Source: JAUNKE01 sp041853585 (GTDB lineage Bacteria > Bacillota > Clostridia > Peptostreptococcales > Filifactoraceae). Taken from it: a stretch of DNA of 31,982 bases. The notes under the pieces were generated by a model, which saw only the letters and a list, made by a program, of their open reading frames with translations, did not search any database and was not told the origin of the DNA. The DNA is taken from positions 1-31,982 of the forward strand of contig JBGZSM010000035.1 in NCBI GenBank assembly GCA_041853585.1, written 5' to 3'. Positions within the stretch are counted from its first letter, which is position 1; every line of letters starts with the position of its first letter. Both the position numbers and the translations under genes were made by a program. This document shows positions 7,597 through 16,700 of the stretch, in pieces.

Positions 7597-7639
7597 TGAC
7601 TCATTTTAACAAATTTCAAATATTAGGAGGATTACAACC

Positions 7640-7900
7640 ATGGAAGGAATTACAGGTAAGGATTTAATTTTGGCATGCTCAGCAATCGGTGCGGGAATCG
7701 CGATGATCGCGGGTATTGGACCGGGAATCGGACAGGGATTTGCAGCGGGGAAAGCAGCGGAAGCGGTTGGAAGACAGCCGGAAGCACAGGGCGAAATCGT
7801 AAGAACGATGCTACTTGGAGCAGCGGCAGCGGAAACAACAGGTATTTACTCACTTGTTATTGCGATCATCTTGCTATTCGTAAAACCTCTAGTATCTTAG
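7640..7900 (+). CDS. atpE: F-type ATP synthase subunit c with sodium-binding signature
   Basis: An 86-residue two-helix hairpin, the ion-carrying rotor subunit. Helix 1 has the AGIGPGIGQGFAAGKA Gly-rich motif, the loop has RQPEA, and helix 2 has AAAETTGIYSLVIAI. Numbering from the first Met gives Q32, E65, T66, T67 and Y70, the positions that hold sodium in the Ilyobacter tartaricus c-ring (Q32, E65, S66, T67, Y70). Proton-type rings usually lack Gln in helix 1 and the S/T after the acidic residue. V63 of Ilyobacter, whose main-chain carbonyl is the ligand, is Ala here, which need not matter. AGGAGG precedes the ATG. Confidence 0.97.
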   Translation: MEGITGKDLILACSAIGAGIAMIAGIGPGIGQGFAAGKAAEAVGRQPEAQGEIVRTMLLGAAAAETTGIYSLVIAIILLFVKPLVS

Positions 7901-7939
7901 TATGAACCAAATCGGTAAGTACAAGAAAGGAGATACGCA

Positions 7940-8452
7940 ATGAAACATGCAGGATTGATTGATATTCAGCTTTGGCAGATGATATTCACCATCGTCAATA
8001 TGATTATCCTTTTCTTGGCGCTCAAACACTTTCTTTTTAAGCCGGTGAAAGAATTCATGGACAAAAGAACCTTTGATATTCAGACAGCGATAGAAGAAGC
8101 GGAACAAAAGAATAAAAAAGCGGATGAAGCCTTGCAGGAATACGAGGCAAGATTGGCAAGCGCGCAATCGGAGGGCAGAGAAATTGTTGAAAAAGCAAAA
8201 AATTCGGCTCAAATTCGTGCGGAAGAAATTGTCGAGCAGGCGAAAGAAGAATCCGCAAAATTAAAAGAGCGAGCATTCAAGGATATTGAGCTGGAAAAAG
8301 ACAAGGCGCTTCGAAACCTCAAAGGCGAGGTGGCGGATATGGCGATTATGGCTACGGAAAAGCTGATTGCAAAATCAATGGATAGTCAAGCAAACAAAAG
8401 CCTTATCGACGAAGTGATCAACGAGATAGGTGACGAGCAATGGTCGAGTTAG
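7940..8452 (+). CDS. atpF: F-type ATP synthase subunit b
   Basis: A 170-residue peripheral stalk subunit. One N-terminal membrane helix (about residues 12-29, MIFTIVNMIILFLALKHF) is followed by a long, highly charged coiled-coil region rich in Glu, Lys and Ala, ending near residue 155. This holds the F1 head to subunit a in the membrane. GAAAGGAGATACGCA gives a good ribosome binding site. The last 13 bases overlap the start of atpH in another frame, suggesting coupled translation. Length is normal for the family. Confidence 0.95.
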   Translation: MKHAGLIDIQLWQMIFTIVNMIILFLALKHFLFKPVKEFMDKRTFDIQTAIEEAEQKNKKADEALQEYEARLASAQSEGREIVEKAKNSAQIRAEEIVEQAKEESAKLKERAFKDIELEKDKALRNLKGEVADMAIMATEKLIAKSMDSQANKSLIDEVINEIGDEQWSS

Positions 8453-8973
8453 TAACAAAAAGCTATACCGATGTTATCTTTGGCTTGGCACAGGAAGAAA
8501 ATCTTCTGAACGAAATCGGCTCGGAGCTTTCTGAAATCGCAGCGATTATTCAGGAAAATCCGCAGTACATGGTTTTTTTGACGAGCCCGCAAATTGCAAA
8601 GGCTGAAAAAATTGCTTCCGTCGATTCGATATTTGACCAAAAAGTGAAGAACACGACCAAGAACTTTATCAAGGTATTGATTGGCAACGGTCGTGCAAGC
8701 TATCTTCCGGAGATTGCGAAATACTATCGAAAACTCCAAAGAGAATTTGAAAACATCGCTTATATTGAAGCAATAACTGCCATTGAAATGGATGAAGAGC
8801 AAAAACAACGATTGATTGAAAAGCTGGAATCCAAGTTGGGACAAAAAGTCGAGTTAAACAATATAATTGATACGAGTATCATAGGTGGTATGAAAATCCG
8901 AATTGGAGAAAAATCTTTGGACGCGAGCATCAGCAGCCGTCTGAGAGCGCTTCACTCGGAGTTAATCAAATAA
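8440..8973 (+). CDS. atpH: F-type ATP synthase subunit delta
   Basis: A 177-residue soluble protein, the OSCP-like cap that ties the peripheral stalk to F1. The N-terminal helical bundle (about residues 1-105) contains the usual YTDVIFGLAQEENLL and KVKNTTKNFIKVLIGNGR segments. The C-terminal domain ends with IDTSIIGGMKIRIGEKSLD, very typical of delta. It overlaps atpF by 13 bases, and its own ribosome binding site is weak, which fits translational coupling. Confidence 0.95.
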   Translation: MVELVTKSYTDVIFGLAQEENLLNEIGSELSEIAAIIQENPQYMVFLTSPQIAKAEKIASVDSIFDQKVKNTTKNFIKVLIGNGRASYLPEIAKYYRKLQREFENIAYIEAITAIEMDEEQKQRLIEKLESKLGQKVELNNIIDTSIIGGMKIRIGEKSLDASISSRLRALHSELIK

Positions 8974-8996
8974 CTGAGCAAGGATGTGATAAATAG

Positions 8997-10511
8997 ATGA
9001 ATCTTAGACCTGAAGAAATAGGCGCAATCATCAAAGAGCAGATAAAAAACTACGACAAGAAGCTCGAAGTTTCCAATGTCGGAAGTGTTATGCAGGTTGG
9101 TGATGGAATTGCGCGCATACATGGGCTGGAAAAGTGTATGGCTGGAGAGCTTCTTCAGTTTGCCAACGGCGAATATGCGATGGCGCTCAACCTTGAAGCG
9201 GACAGCGTAGGTGCTGTTATGCTTGGCTCTGATGAAGAAATCAAAGAGGGCGATGAGGTAAAGCTCACCGGAACGGTCGTACAGGTACCGGTTGGTGACG
9301 CACTGCTTGGAAGAGTAGTGAATGCACTTGGACAGCCGATTGACGGCAAAGGCGAAATCAAAACCACGGAGTTTCGTCCGGTGGAGACGGTTGCGCCGGG
9401 AATTATTGACAGAAAATCAGTACATGAGCCGCTACAAACGGGAATCAAAGCAATTGATGCGATGATTCCGATCGGTAGAGGACAAAGGGAACTTATAATC
9501 GGCGACAGACAAACGGGAAAGACGACGATTGCCATCGACACCATTTTGAATCAAAAAGGCGGCGATGTAATCTGTATCTATGTAGCGATTGGACAAAAAC
9601 GCTCAACCGTTGTTCAAATTGCCGACATTTTGGAAAAAAACGGAGCGATGGACTACACCATCGTCGTATCCGCAACCGCGTCGGAGCTTGCGCCGCTACA
9701 ATATTTGGCACCGTACTCCGGCTGTGCGATGGGCGAATACTTTATGCATAAAGGAAAACATGTCCTTTGCATCTATGACGACCTATCCAAACACGCGGTC
9801 GCATACCGTTCGCTTTCGTTGCTTCTTAGAAGACCGCCGGGTCGTGAGGCATATCCGGGCGATGTATTCTATCTGCACTCCAGATTGTTGGAGCGCGCGG
9901 CGAAATTATCCGATGCACAGGGTGGCGGTTCGCTGACGGCGCTTCCGATTATTGAAACGCAGGCGGGCGATGTATCCGCATATATTCCGACCAATGTTAT
10001 CTCCATCACCGATGGCCAGATATTCTTGGAGACCGACTTGTTCAACTCCGGTGTTCGACCGGCGGTGAATCCGGGAATTTCCGTATCTCGCGTTGGAGGA
10101 AATGCACAGATAAAAGCAATCAAAAAAGTTGCGGGAACACTCAAGTTGGCCTATTCGCAGTACAAAGAGCTGCAAGCCTTCGCGCAATTCGGTTCTGACC
10201 TTGACGCCGACACCAAAGATCGTTTAGCAAAAGGAGAGCGAATCGTGGAAGTGCTCAAGCAGCCGAATGCATCACCGATTTCGGTAGAGCATCAGGTAAT
10301 GATTATGTACGCGGTCAACAATGGATACTTGAAAGAAGTTCCGGTGGAAAATATCAAAGAATTTGAAGATGAATTCTATCGCTTCATGGACGATACTCAT
10401 CCGGAAGTTGCGGACGGCATCCGCAAAACAAAAGAGCTTTCTCCGGAAATGGAAGAGGTTCTCAAAACTTCACTGGTTGAATTTACAAAGAGCTTTTTGC
10501 AAGGAAGATAG
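8997..10511 (+). CDS. atpA: F-type ATP synthase subunit alpha
   Basis: A 504-residue F1 subunit that binds nucleotide at the non-catalytic sites. The N-terminal beta-barrel is at about residues 25-95, the Walker A motif GDRQTGKT follows at about 170-177, and the arginine finger region PAVNPGISVSRVGG lies around residue 360. The ATP synthase alpha/beta signature is intact. AAGGATGTGAT lies upstream of the ATG. It assembles as alpha3beta3 with AtpD around AtpG. Length is typical and there are no breaks. Confidence 0.98.
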   Translation: MNLRPEEIGAIIKEQIKNYDKKLEVSNVGSVMQVGDGIARIHGLEKCMAGELLQFANGEYAMALNLEADSVGAVMLGSDEEIKEGDEVKLTGTVVQVPVGDALLGRVVNALGQPIDGKGEIKTTEFRPVETVAPGIIDRKSVHEPLQTGIKAIDAMIPIGRGQRELIIGDRQTGKTTIAIDTILNQKGGDVICIYVAIGQKRSTVVQIADILEKNGAMDYTIVVSATASELAPLQYLAPYSGCAMGEYFMHKGKHVLCIYDDLSKHAVAYRSLSLLLRRPPGREAYPGDVFYLHSRLLERAAKLSDAQGGGSLTALPIIETQAGDVSAYIPTNVISITDGQIFLETDLFNSGVRPAVNPGISVSRVGGNAQIKAIKKVAGTLKLAYSQYKELQAFAQFGSDLDADTKDRLAKGERIVEVLKQPNASPISVEHQVMIMYAVNNGYLKEVPVENIKEFEDEFYRFMDDTHPEVADGIRKTKELSPEMEEVLKTSLVEFTKSFLQGR

Positions 10512-10526
10512 TTAAAGGAGGAAAAC

Positions 10527-11378
10527 ATGGCAGGCGGTAGCATGAAAGACATCAAGCGACGCATACGCAGCGTCGAGAGCACGATGCAGATTACAAAAGC
10601 CATGGAACTGGTTGCGTCCTCCAAGCTGAGAAAAGCAAAAGAAAAAGTGGAGCAATCCAGACCATACTTTAACATCATCAGAGAAACGATACAAAATATT
10701 TTGCACCACACTAAAATTACCGATTCGTCCTACACGGTGGAACGAGAAGTCAAAAATTCACTCTACATCGTCGTGGCGGGCGACCGAGGTTTGGCAGGCG
10801 GATACAATTCCAATATGCTGAAAGCGGCAGTCAATGAAATGCAGGGCAAAAATCCCAAGATTATAACGGTGGGAAGAAAATCGCAGGAGTACTTTGCGAA
10901 AAGAGGCTACGATATCATCGAAAACTTTCCGTATATCGCAGAGTATCTCAACTTTGTCGATACTGCAAAAATTGTAGGCTTTGCGCTGGAGGCTTTTGAC
11001 AAAAAAGAAGTGGACGAAGTATTCATTTGCTATACCGAATTTGTATCATCGCTTTCACAAGTGCCGAGAATAAGAAGGCTGCTTCCGCTCATCAAAGAAG
11101 GGGAGCCGACACAAAAATCGGGCGATATCGAATACGAGCCATCGGCGGGAGCGGTATTCAAAACTTTGGTGCCGAGATATTTAGAGGGAATTGTATATTC
11201 GACAATTATTGATGCGTATGCAGCGGAGCAGGGCGCAAGAAGAACTGCTATGGAATCTGCGACGGACAATGCGAATGAAATGATTGAAGGACTGAACTTG
11301 CAATACAACCGAGCAAGACAGGCGGCAATCACACAAGAGATTTCGGAGATTGTCGGCGGCGCAGAAGCCCTACAATAA
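10527..11378 (+). CDS. atpG: F-type ATP synthase subunit gamma
   Basis: A 283-residue rotor shaft. The N-terminal helix DIKRRIRSVESTMQITKAMELVASSKLRKA and the C-terminal helix, with the signature NLQYNRARQAAITQEISEIVGGA-type motif, form the coiled-coil that turns inside alpha3beta3. The central Rossmann-like domain includes VVAGDRGLAGGYNSN. AAAGGAGGAAAAC gives a strong ribosome binding site, 15 bases after atpA ends. An MAGGS start extends the usual MKD/MRDIK start by a few residues, and the ribosome binding site supports it. Confidence 0.97.
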   Translation: MAGGSMKDIKRRIRSVESTMQITKAMELVASSKLRKAKEKVEQSRPYFNIIRETIQNILHHTKITDSSYTVEREVKNSLYIVVAGDRGLAGGYNSNMLKAAVNEMQGKNPKIITVGRKSQEYFAKRGYDIIENFPYIAEYLNFVDTAKIVGFALEAFDKKEVDEVFICYTEFVSSLSQVPRIRRLLPLIKEGEPTQKSGDIEYEPSAGAVFKTLVPRYLEGIVYSTIIDAYAAEQGARRTAMESATDNANEMIEGLNLQYNRARQAAITQEISEIVGGAEALQ

Positions 11379-11405
11379 TCCTACCAAGGATAAGGAGGAA
11401 AAATA

Positions 11406-12800
11406 ATGAACAAAACCGTAGGAAAGGTAGTTCAGGTTATCGGACCGGTTGTCGATATTCAGTTCAACGCTGGCGAGCTACCAAACCTTTTGAATGCAAT
11501 AGAGATTGACCTAAACGGAAAAACCTTGATTGTTGAAGTTGCTCAGCATATCGGGGACGATGTTGTGCGCTGTATTGCGATGAGTTCGACAGACGGATTG
11601 GTTCGTAATGTCGAAGCAGTCGATACGGGTCGCGCAATTGCCGTACCGGTTGGGAAAAACACATTGGGCAGAATCTTCAATGTCCTGGGTGAAGCGGTGG
11701 ATAACAAACCGGCACCGGAAACTGAAGAAAAATGGCCGATTCATCGACCGGCACCGAGCTATGAAGAGCAGGAAACGGGAACGGAGATTTTGGAAACCGG
11801 AATCAAGGTTGTCGATTTGATCGCACCATATTTGAAAGGTGGAAAAATCGGACTCTTCGGAGGAGCGGGCGTTGGAAAAACCGTAATTATTATGGAGCTT
11901 ATTAACAATATCGCGAAACAGCATGGAGGTATTTCCGTATTCTCCGGCGTCGGCGAGAGAACGCGTGAAGGAAACGACCTCTATAACGAGATGATTGAGT
12001 CCGGCGTTATCAACAAGACGGCACTCGTTTACGGACAGATGAATGAGCCGCCGGGAGCGAGAATGCGAGTTGGACTTTCGGGATTGACGATGGCGGAATA
12101 CTTTAGAGATAAAGAAGGACAGGATGTGCTCCTGTTCATCGACAATATCTTCCGATTCACGCAAGCAGGGTCCGAGGTTTCGGCTTTGCTCGGTCGTATG
12201 CCTTCTGCGGTTGGATACCAGCCGACTTTGGCAACCGAGATGGGAGCGTTGCAGGAGCGAATCACTTCTACAAAATCCGGTTCGATTACATCCGTACAAG
12301 CGGTATATGTACCGGCGGACGACTTGACCGACCCGGCGCCGGCGACAACATTCGCACACTTGGATGCCACAACGGTATTGTCGAGAAATATCGCATCGCT
12401 TGGAATCTATCCGGCGGTTGACCCGCTCGATTCCAACTCACGAATTCTTTCACCGGAAGTTGTCGGTAAAGAGCATTATGAGGTGGCGCGCGCCGTACAA
12501 TCGACATTACAACGATACAAAGAACTACAAGACATTATCGCAATTCTCGGTATGGACGAGCTTTCCGATGAGGACAAGACGACCGTTGCCCGAGCGCGAA
12601 AAATACAAAACTTCCTTTCGCAGCCATTTACGGTTGCCGAGCAATTTACCGGAATGGAAGGAAAATATGTTCCGCTCAAAGACACCATCAAAGGTTTCAA
12701 AGAAATTTTGGATGGAAAGCATGATGAAATTCCGGAATCGGCATTCCTTTTCGTTGGAACAATCGAGGAAGCATTGGAGAAAGCAAAAAAGGAGGACTAG
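11406..12800 (+). CDS. atpD: F-type ATP synthase subunit beta
   Basis: A 464-residue catalytic subunit. The Walker A motif GGAGVGKTV is at about residues 150-158. The catalytic Glu lies in GVGERTREGNDLY, and the Walker B strand DVLLFIDNIFRFTQAGSEVS includes the Asp. The DELSD loop near residue 390 is present, which usually contacts subunit epsilon. This subunit makes ATP during rotation of gamma. AAGGAGG lies just upstream of the ATG. Length and all motifs are normal. Confidence 0.98.
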   Translation: MNKTVGKVVQVIGPVVDIQFNAGELPNLLNAIEIDLNGKTLIVEVAQHIGDDVVRCIAMSSTDGLVRNVEAVDTGRAIAVPVGKNTLGRIFNVLGEAVDNKPAPETEEKWPIHRPAPSYEEQETGTEILETGIKVVDLIAPYLKGGKIGLFGGAGVGKTVIIMELINNIAKQHGGISVFSGVGERTREGNDLYNEMIESGVINKTALVYGQMNEPPGARMRVGLSGLTMAEYFRDKEGQDVLLFIDNIFRFTQAGSEVSALLGRMPSAVGYQPTLATEMGALQERITSTKSGSITSVQAVYVPADDLTDPAPATTFAHLDATTVLSRNIASLGIYPAVDPLDSNSRILSPEVVGKEHYEVARAVQSTLQRYKELQDIIAILGMDELSDEDKTTVARARKIQNFLSQPFTVAEQFTGMEGKYVPLKDTIKGFKEILDGKHDEIPESAFLFVGTIEEALEKAKKED

Positions 12801-12803
12801 ATT

Positions 12804-13199
12804 ATGAGCGAATTTAATTTGCGTATAGTTACTCCCTACAAATTATTTTTTGAGGACAAAGTACAAGGTGTGATTGTGCAAACGACCGAAGGCGAAATGA
12901 TGGTTTTGCCAAATCACATCAGCTTTGCCGCCATACTCAAGGTGAGCAAGGCGACCATCAAGCAAAATGACAAATATCGTGAATTGACATTGGCGGGCGG
13001 ATTGTTACAAGTGTCCAAAGAAGCGGTGACGATCATCAGTCATGCAGCGGAATATGTTGATGAGATTGACTTGGCTCGTGCCGAAGAAGCAAAGAGTCGT
13101 TTGGAAGAGCAAATCCGAAGAACCGACAAATCCGTCGAAATTGAGTTGCTCGAGTTCAAACTCAAAAAGTCCATCAATCGAATCAATGCAAAACAATAA
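12804..13199 (+). CDS. atpC: F-type ATP synthase subunit epsilon
   Basis: A 131-residue F1 subunit that joins gamma and the c-ring. The N-terminal beta-sandwich (about residues 1-85) carries FNLRIVTPYKLFFEDKV and LPNHISFAAIL; the C-terminal helical hairpin (about 88-131) starts at IDLARAEEAKSRLEEQ. The C-terminal helices can block ATP hydrolysis in this family. It starts 3 bases after the atpD stop and uses an AAGGAGG inside the end of atpD. It is the last gene of the operon, with a terminator about 130 bases further on. Confidence 0.95.
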   Translation: MSEFNLRIVTPYKLFFEDKVQGVIVQTTEGEMMVLPNHISFAAILKVSKATIKQNDKYRELTLAGGLLQVSKEAVTIISHAAEYVDEIDLARAEEAKSRLEEQIRRTDKSVEIELLEFKLKKSINRINAKQ

Positions 13200-13731
13200 G
13201 CAACAAAATGAAAGTTCGGTTTGCCTAAAAACTCAGATCAAGCAGTTTTTGAGAATAGCGAACGAATTTTAACATCGGATTGAATGCAAGTGAATTGCAT
13301 TTATCAATAAAATACCATTTACCAAGAAATACCATTGGCATGCCGATGGTATTTTTTGTTGTAGAAAAGTATGGTCGAACAATAAGCGCGGCATGTTTTT
13401 TATGCTAATACCAATCTCTATTCAAAGGCATATTAAGAATCCTAAAATCAATCTTTCTATCCAATGTATTCCTTCCTATTTATATTACATTTCAAATTAT
13501 AGCGAGATTGGGATAAAATATAACAAAATGTAGAGAAATGATACTTTTTCCATTCGGATAGGAACGGTGGGTCAGGTTTCCTACATGGTAGGAAGCAAAA
13601 AACAGTTATTCAAAATACAGATTATTGAGCACTATTCTTTCCAATAGCCTGCAAAGAAAAAGTCAATAGCAAACAAGAAATTTCAGATTTTAGTATTATA
13701 TAGAAAATCACTTTCGAATATAAAATTTAAT
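13200..13731. other. Intergenic region between the ATP synthase operon and the MSCRAMM gene
   Basis: The region holds the operon terminator at 13327-13357 and a compact dyad TTCCTAC-ATG-GTAGGAA at 13578-13594. Between these no reading frame has a ribosome binding site and believable coding content. Confidence 0.5.
13327..13357 (+). terminator. Terminator of the ATP synthase operon
   Basis: AATACCAT-T-GGC (13328-13339) pairs with GCC-G-ATGGTATT (13342-13353) with a two-base loop and one T/G mismatch, followed by a run of T. This is a strong Rho-independent terminator. Confidence 0.85.
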
Positions 13732-13759
13732 AAAAAAGACTCATCCCGAAGGATGAGCC
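13732..13759 (-). terminator. Terminator of the MSCRAMM gene
   Basis: Minus strand: CTCATCC-TTCG-GGATGAG forms a 7-bp stem with a stable UUCG loop, followed by T runs (complement of A at 13732-13737). It is six bases after the stop codon. Confidence 0.85.
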
Positions 13760-13765
13760 TCTTCA

Positions 13766-16700
13766 TTATTCAAATCTAAATCGTAAATCGCGTAGACCGG
13801 AAATAAGCAGACATAATGCCAAGATGAGGAAAGTCATCATTGCAAACGGATTTAGAAGCGTACCGGTTTTCGGCGCTTTTGAAATCGATGCAACCGCTAC
13901 ATTGGCTTTTTTGCTTGCAGCCTTGGTATTTGTGTTTTGTGCTTTTTCTCTTTGTGCTCCCTGAAGATTAGTATTATTTTCTTCAGTATAAGAAGGAGTG
14001 AAGTTTTGGTTTTCGCTGTTTGTCAACGGAGTCGGGTTCTCACGAATTTCCGTGGACGGCTGTGGAGCAGGAGTGCTTGGAGTATTTGTTGTTCCCGAAT
14101 TGGAATCCGGACGAACCGGGCTTCGGTTATTTCCGCCGGTGTTTCCGCCACCCGAATTTCCACCACCCGAATTGCCGCCACCTTGATTTCCGCCTCCCGA
14201 AGGACTGTCTTTTTCATTTCGAATAATAACTTCCTTCGAATCGCCGGATTTCAGTTCAACCGTTACCGGAGTAGGGTTGAGTTTGTAGTTGCCGCTTGGT
14301 GGAGATATCTGAACAATCGTGTATTCTCCCGGCTCAAGATCTTTTACCTCCAATCGACCGTTTAGCGTCATGATGGTAAATCTTGATGAAACATTGCTTG
14401 TAATTTCAAATCGTGCATTTCGAAGCAGCGAATTATCGGCGCGGTCTTCATTGACAACGATGATGGTTGCTTTTTGAGCCAGCGTATTGCCACCACCCGG
14501 ATTTCCGCCACCGCCTTGATTTGCATCTTTCACATTTTTGATAAGCACCTCAGCCATCTTACCTGCTTCAACTTTTACAGTTTGCGCAGTTGTGTTGAGT
14601 TTATAACCGCTTGGTGCAATCAGTTGTTTTACGGTGTATTCGCCCGGATCGAGATCCTTCACTTCATATACGCCGTTTAATGTCGTCACTTTGAATGTCG
14701 GGGTTTGAGGGCCGGATACTTCAAATTGAGCATTTTTCAAAAGAGAATTATCTTTCTCATCCTGATTTGTAATTTGAAGACTACCTTTTTGTGCCGGAGT
14801 GGTTCCTCCGCCACCCGGGCCACCGCCTTGGTTAGAGTCCTTTTCGTTGAGGATGGTCACCTTGGCAATTTCATTGGCAACAACGGTTGCGGTTTTCTCT
14901 TCATTGTTCAACTTGTAGCCGCTCGGTGCGGTTGTTTGAACAATCTTATATTCGCCCGGAGCAAGACGCTCGCTGAGCACGATGCCGTTGGTATCCGTTA
15001 CGGTAAGCTCAGCATCCACATTTGCTCCCGTTACTTTAAACTTCGCACCGCTGAGTGGTGCATTGTTGCTTTTATCCAAGTTTGTGATTTGGATTTGACC
15101 GTCAGTAATAACCGGTTGTTTTGTGTTGTAAATAATAATCTCCGTTGTCTTTCCTGCTTCCACTTGAATTGTTTGTGGAGTCGGATTGATTTGGTATCCC
15201 GTCGGAGCGGCAATTTGCTTGACAGTATATTGTCCCGCTTCAAGGTCTTTTACTTCAAGCATACCTTCCAAAGTAGTAATGGTAAAGTTTCCGGATGCGC
15301 TTGTGATTTCAAATCGAGCATTTTTCAAAATGCTTTTATCCTGCTCATCCTGATTGATAACTTTCAAAACACCCTTTTGCGTAGGAGTGGTTCCTCCGCC
15401 ACCGCCGCCCGGACCGCCACCTTGGTTACCGTCTTTTTCATTGAGGATGGTAACTTCTGCGGTTTGGCCGGCTACAACTTGAACGGTTTTCGCTTCATTG
15501 TTCAATTTGTATCCGTTCGGAGCTGTTGTCTGAACGATTTTGTACTCGCCCGGAGCGATTGCGCCGGAGATGACAACGCCGTTTGATTCCGTTACGGTAA
15601 GTGTAACATCTACATTCTGTCTCGTTATTTTGAATACGCCGCCGGTAAGCGGTGCATTATCTTTTTTATCCAAGTTGGTTATTTGAATCTTGCCTTCCGT
15701 TGCCGGCAATTTTTCATTCTTGATAACAACTTCCGCTGTTTCGCCAACTTTTACTTCAACCACCTCAGGGCTGTCGTTGAGCTTGTAATCCGCCGGAGGA
15801 ATCAACTGTTTAACAGTATACATACCCGGAGTCAATTCGCCGGTCTCAACAGTTCCGTCATTGGTCGTAATTGTAAATTTCGAACCATCGGCAGCGGAAA
15901 CTTCAAACTGAGCATTGCTGAGAAGCTTGTCATCATTCTTGTCTTTGTTCACGATGCGAAGCTTACCTTTTTGAGGAGCCGCCGGTGTTTTTTCATTTCG
16001 AATAACAACTTCCGCCGTCTTTCCTGCTTCAACGGTCGCGCTTTCCTCTTGTGGATTTAATTTGTATTCTCCATCCGGTGCTTTTACCTGTTTCACTTTG
16101 TAAACACCCGGAGCAAGTTCTTCTTTTACAACAAAACCCTGCTCGGTTTTAACGGTTTCAATCTTGACTCCCGCTTCATTTAAGATTTCAAATTCCGCAT
16201 TTAGAAGAAGCTTATCTTCATTCTTATCCATATTTGTAATCTTCAAGTTCCCTTTTGTAGGAGCAGGCGGTGGAACGATATTCTTTTTATTTAAAATCGT
16301 AATCGCCGTAATATTTCCTGCAGTAACCTGAGCCTGATACTCATTTTCGTTGAGTTTGTAATCTCCGGTTGGCGGAGTAACTTGGCGAATTGTATACACA
16401 CCCGGCTCAAGTTCTTTTGTAACCACTACCCCATCCGGTGTTGAAACTTTAAATTTCTCCCCATTCGGCGAAGTGATTTCAAATTCCGCATTGTTTAGAA
16501 GAGTAGGAACAAATCCTTCTTCCTGATTTGTAATTCGAATCTGTCCTGTTTTCGGAGGTGTCGGTTTCTTATCATTTTTAATGGTTGCGGAAACCGTATC
16601 TCCTGCAACGACTTCTACTTCCACCGCATTTTTGTTCGGTAGATAATCGCCGTCCGGCTCGGTAATTTGAACAATGGTATATTTTCCTGCCGGTAGATCC

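Noticed and set aside
11511..12359. A 282-residue minus-strand frame inside atpD
   Set aside because: The plus strand holds an intact, strongly conserved atpD, so this is a codon-bias shadow.
13560..13600. Signal recognition particle RNA
   Set aside because: GGTCAGG and GGAAGCA recall the SRP apical region, but the sequence between them forms a different long stem and the GGAA tetraloop arrangement is missing.
14705..15586. A 293-residue frame on the plus strand opposite the MSCRAMM repeats
   Set aside because: It is the complement of the repeats, its periodic look comes from them, and no ribosome binding site is present.
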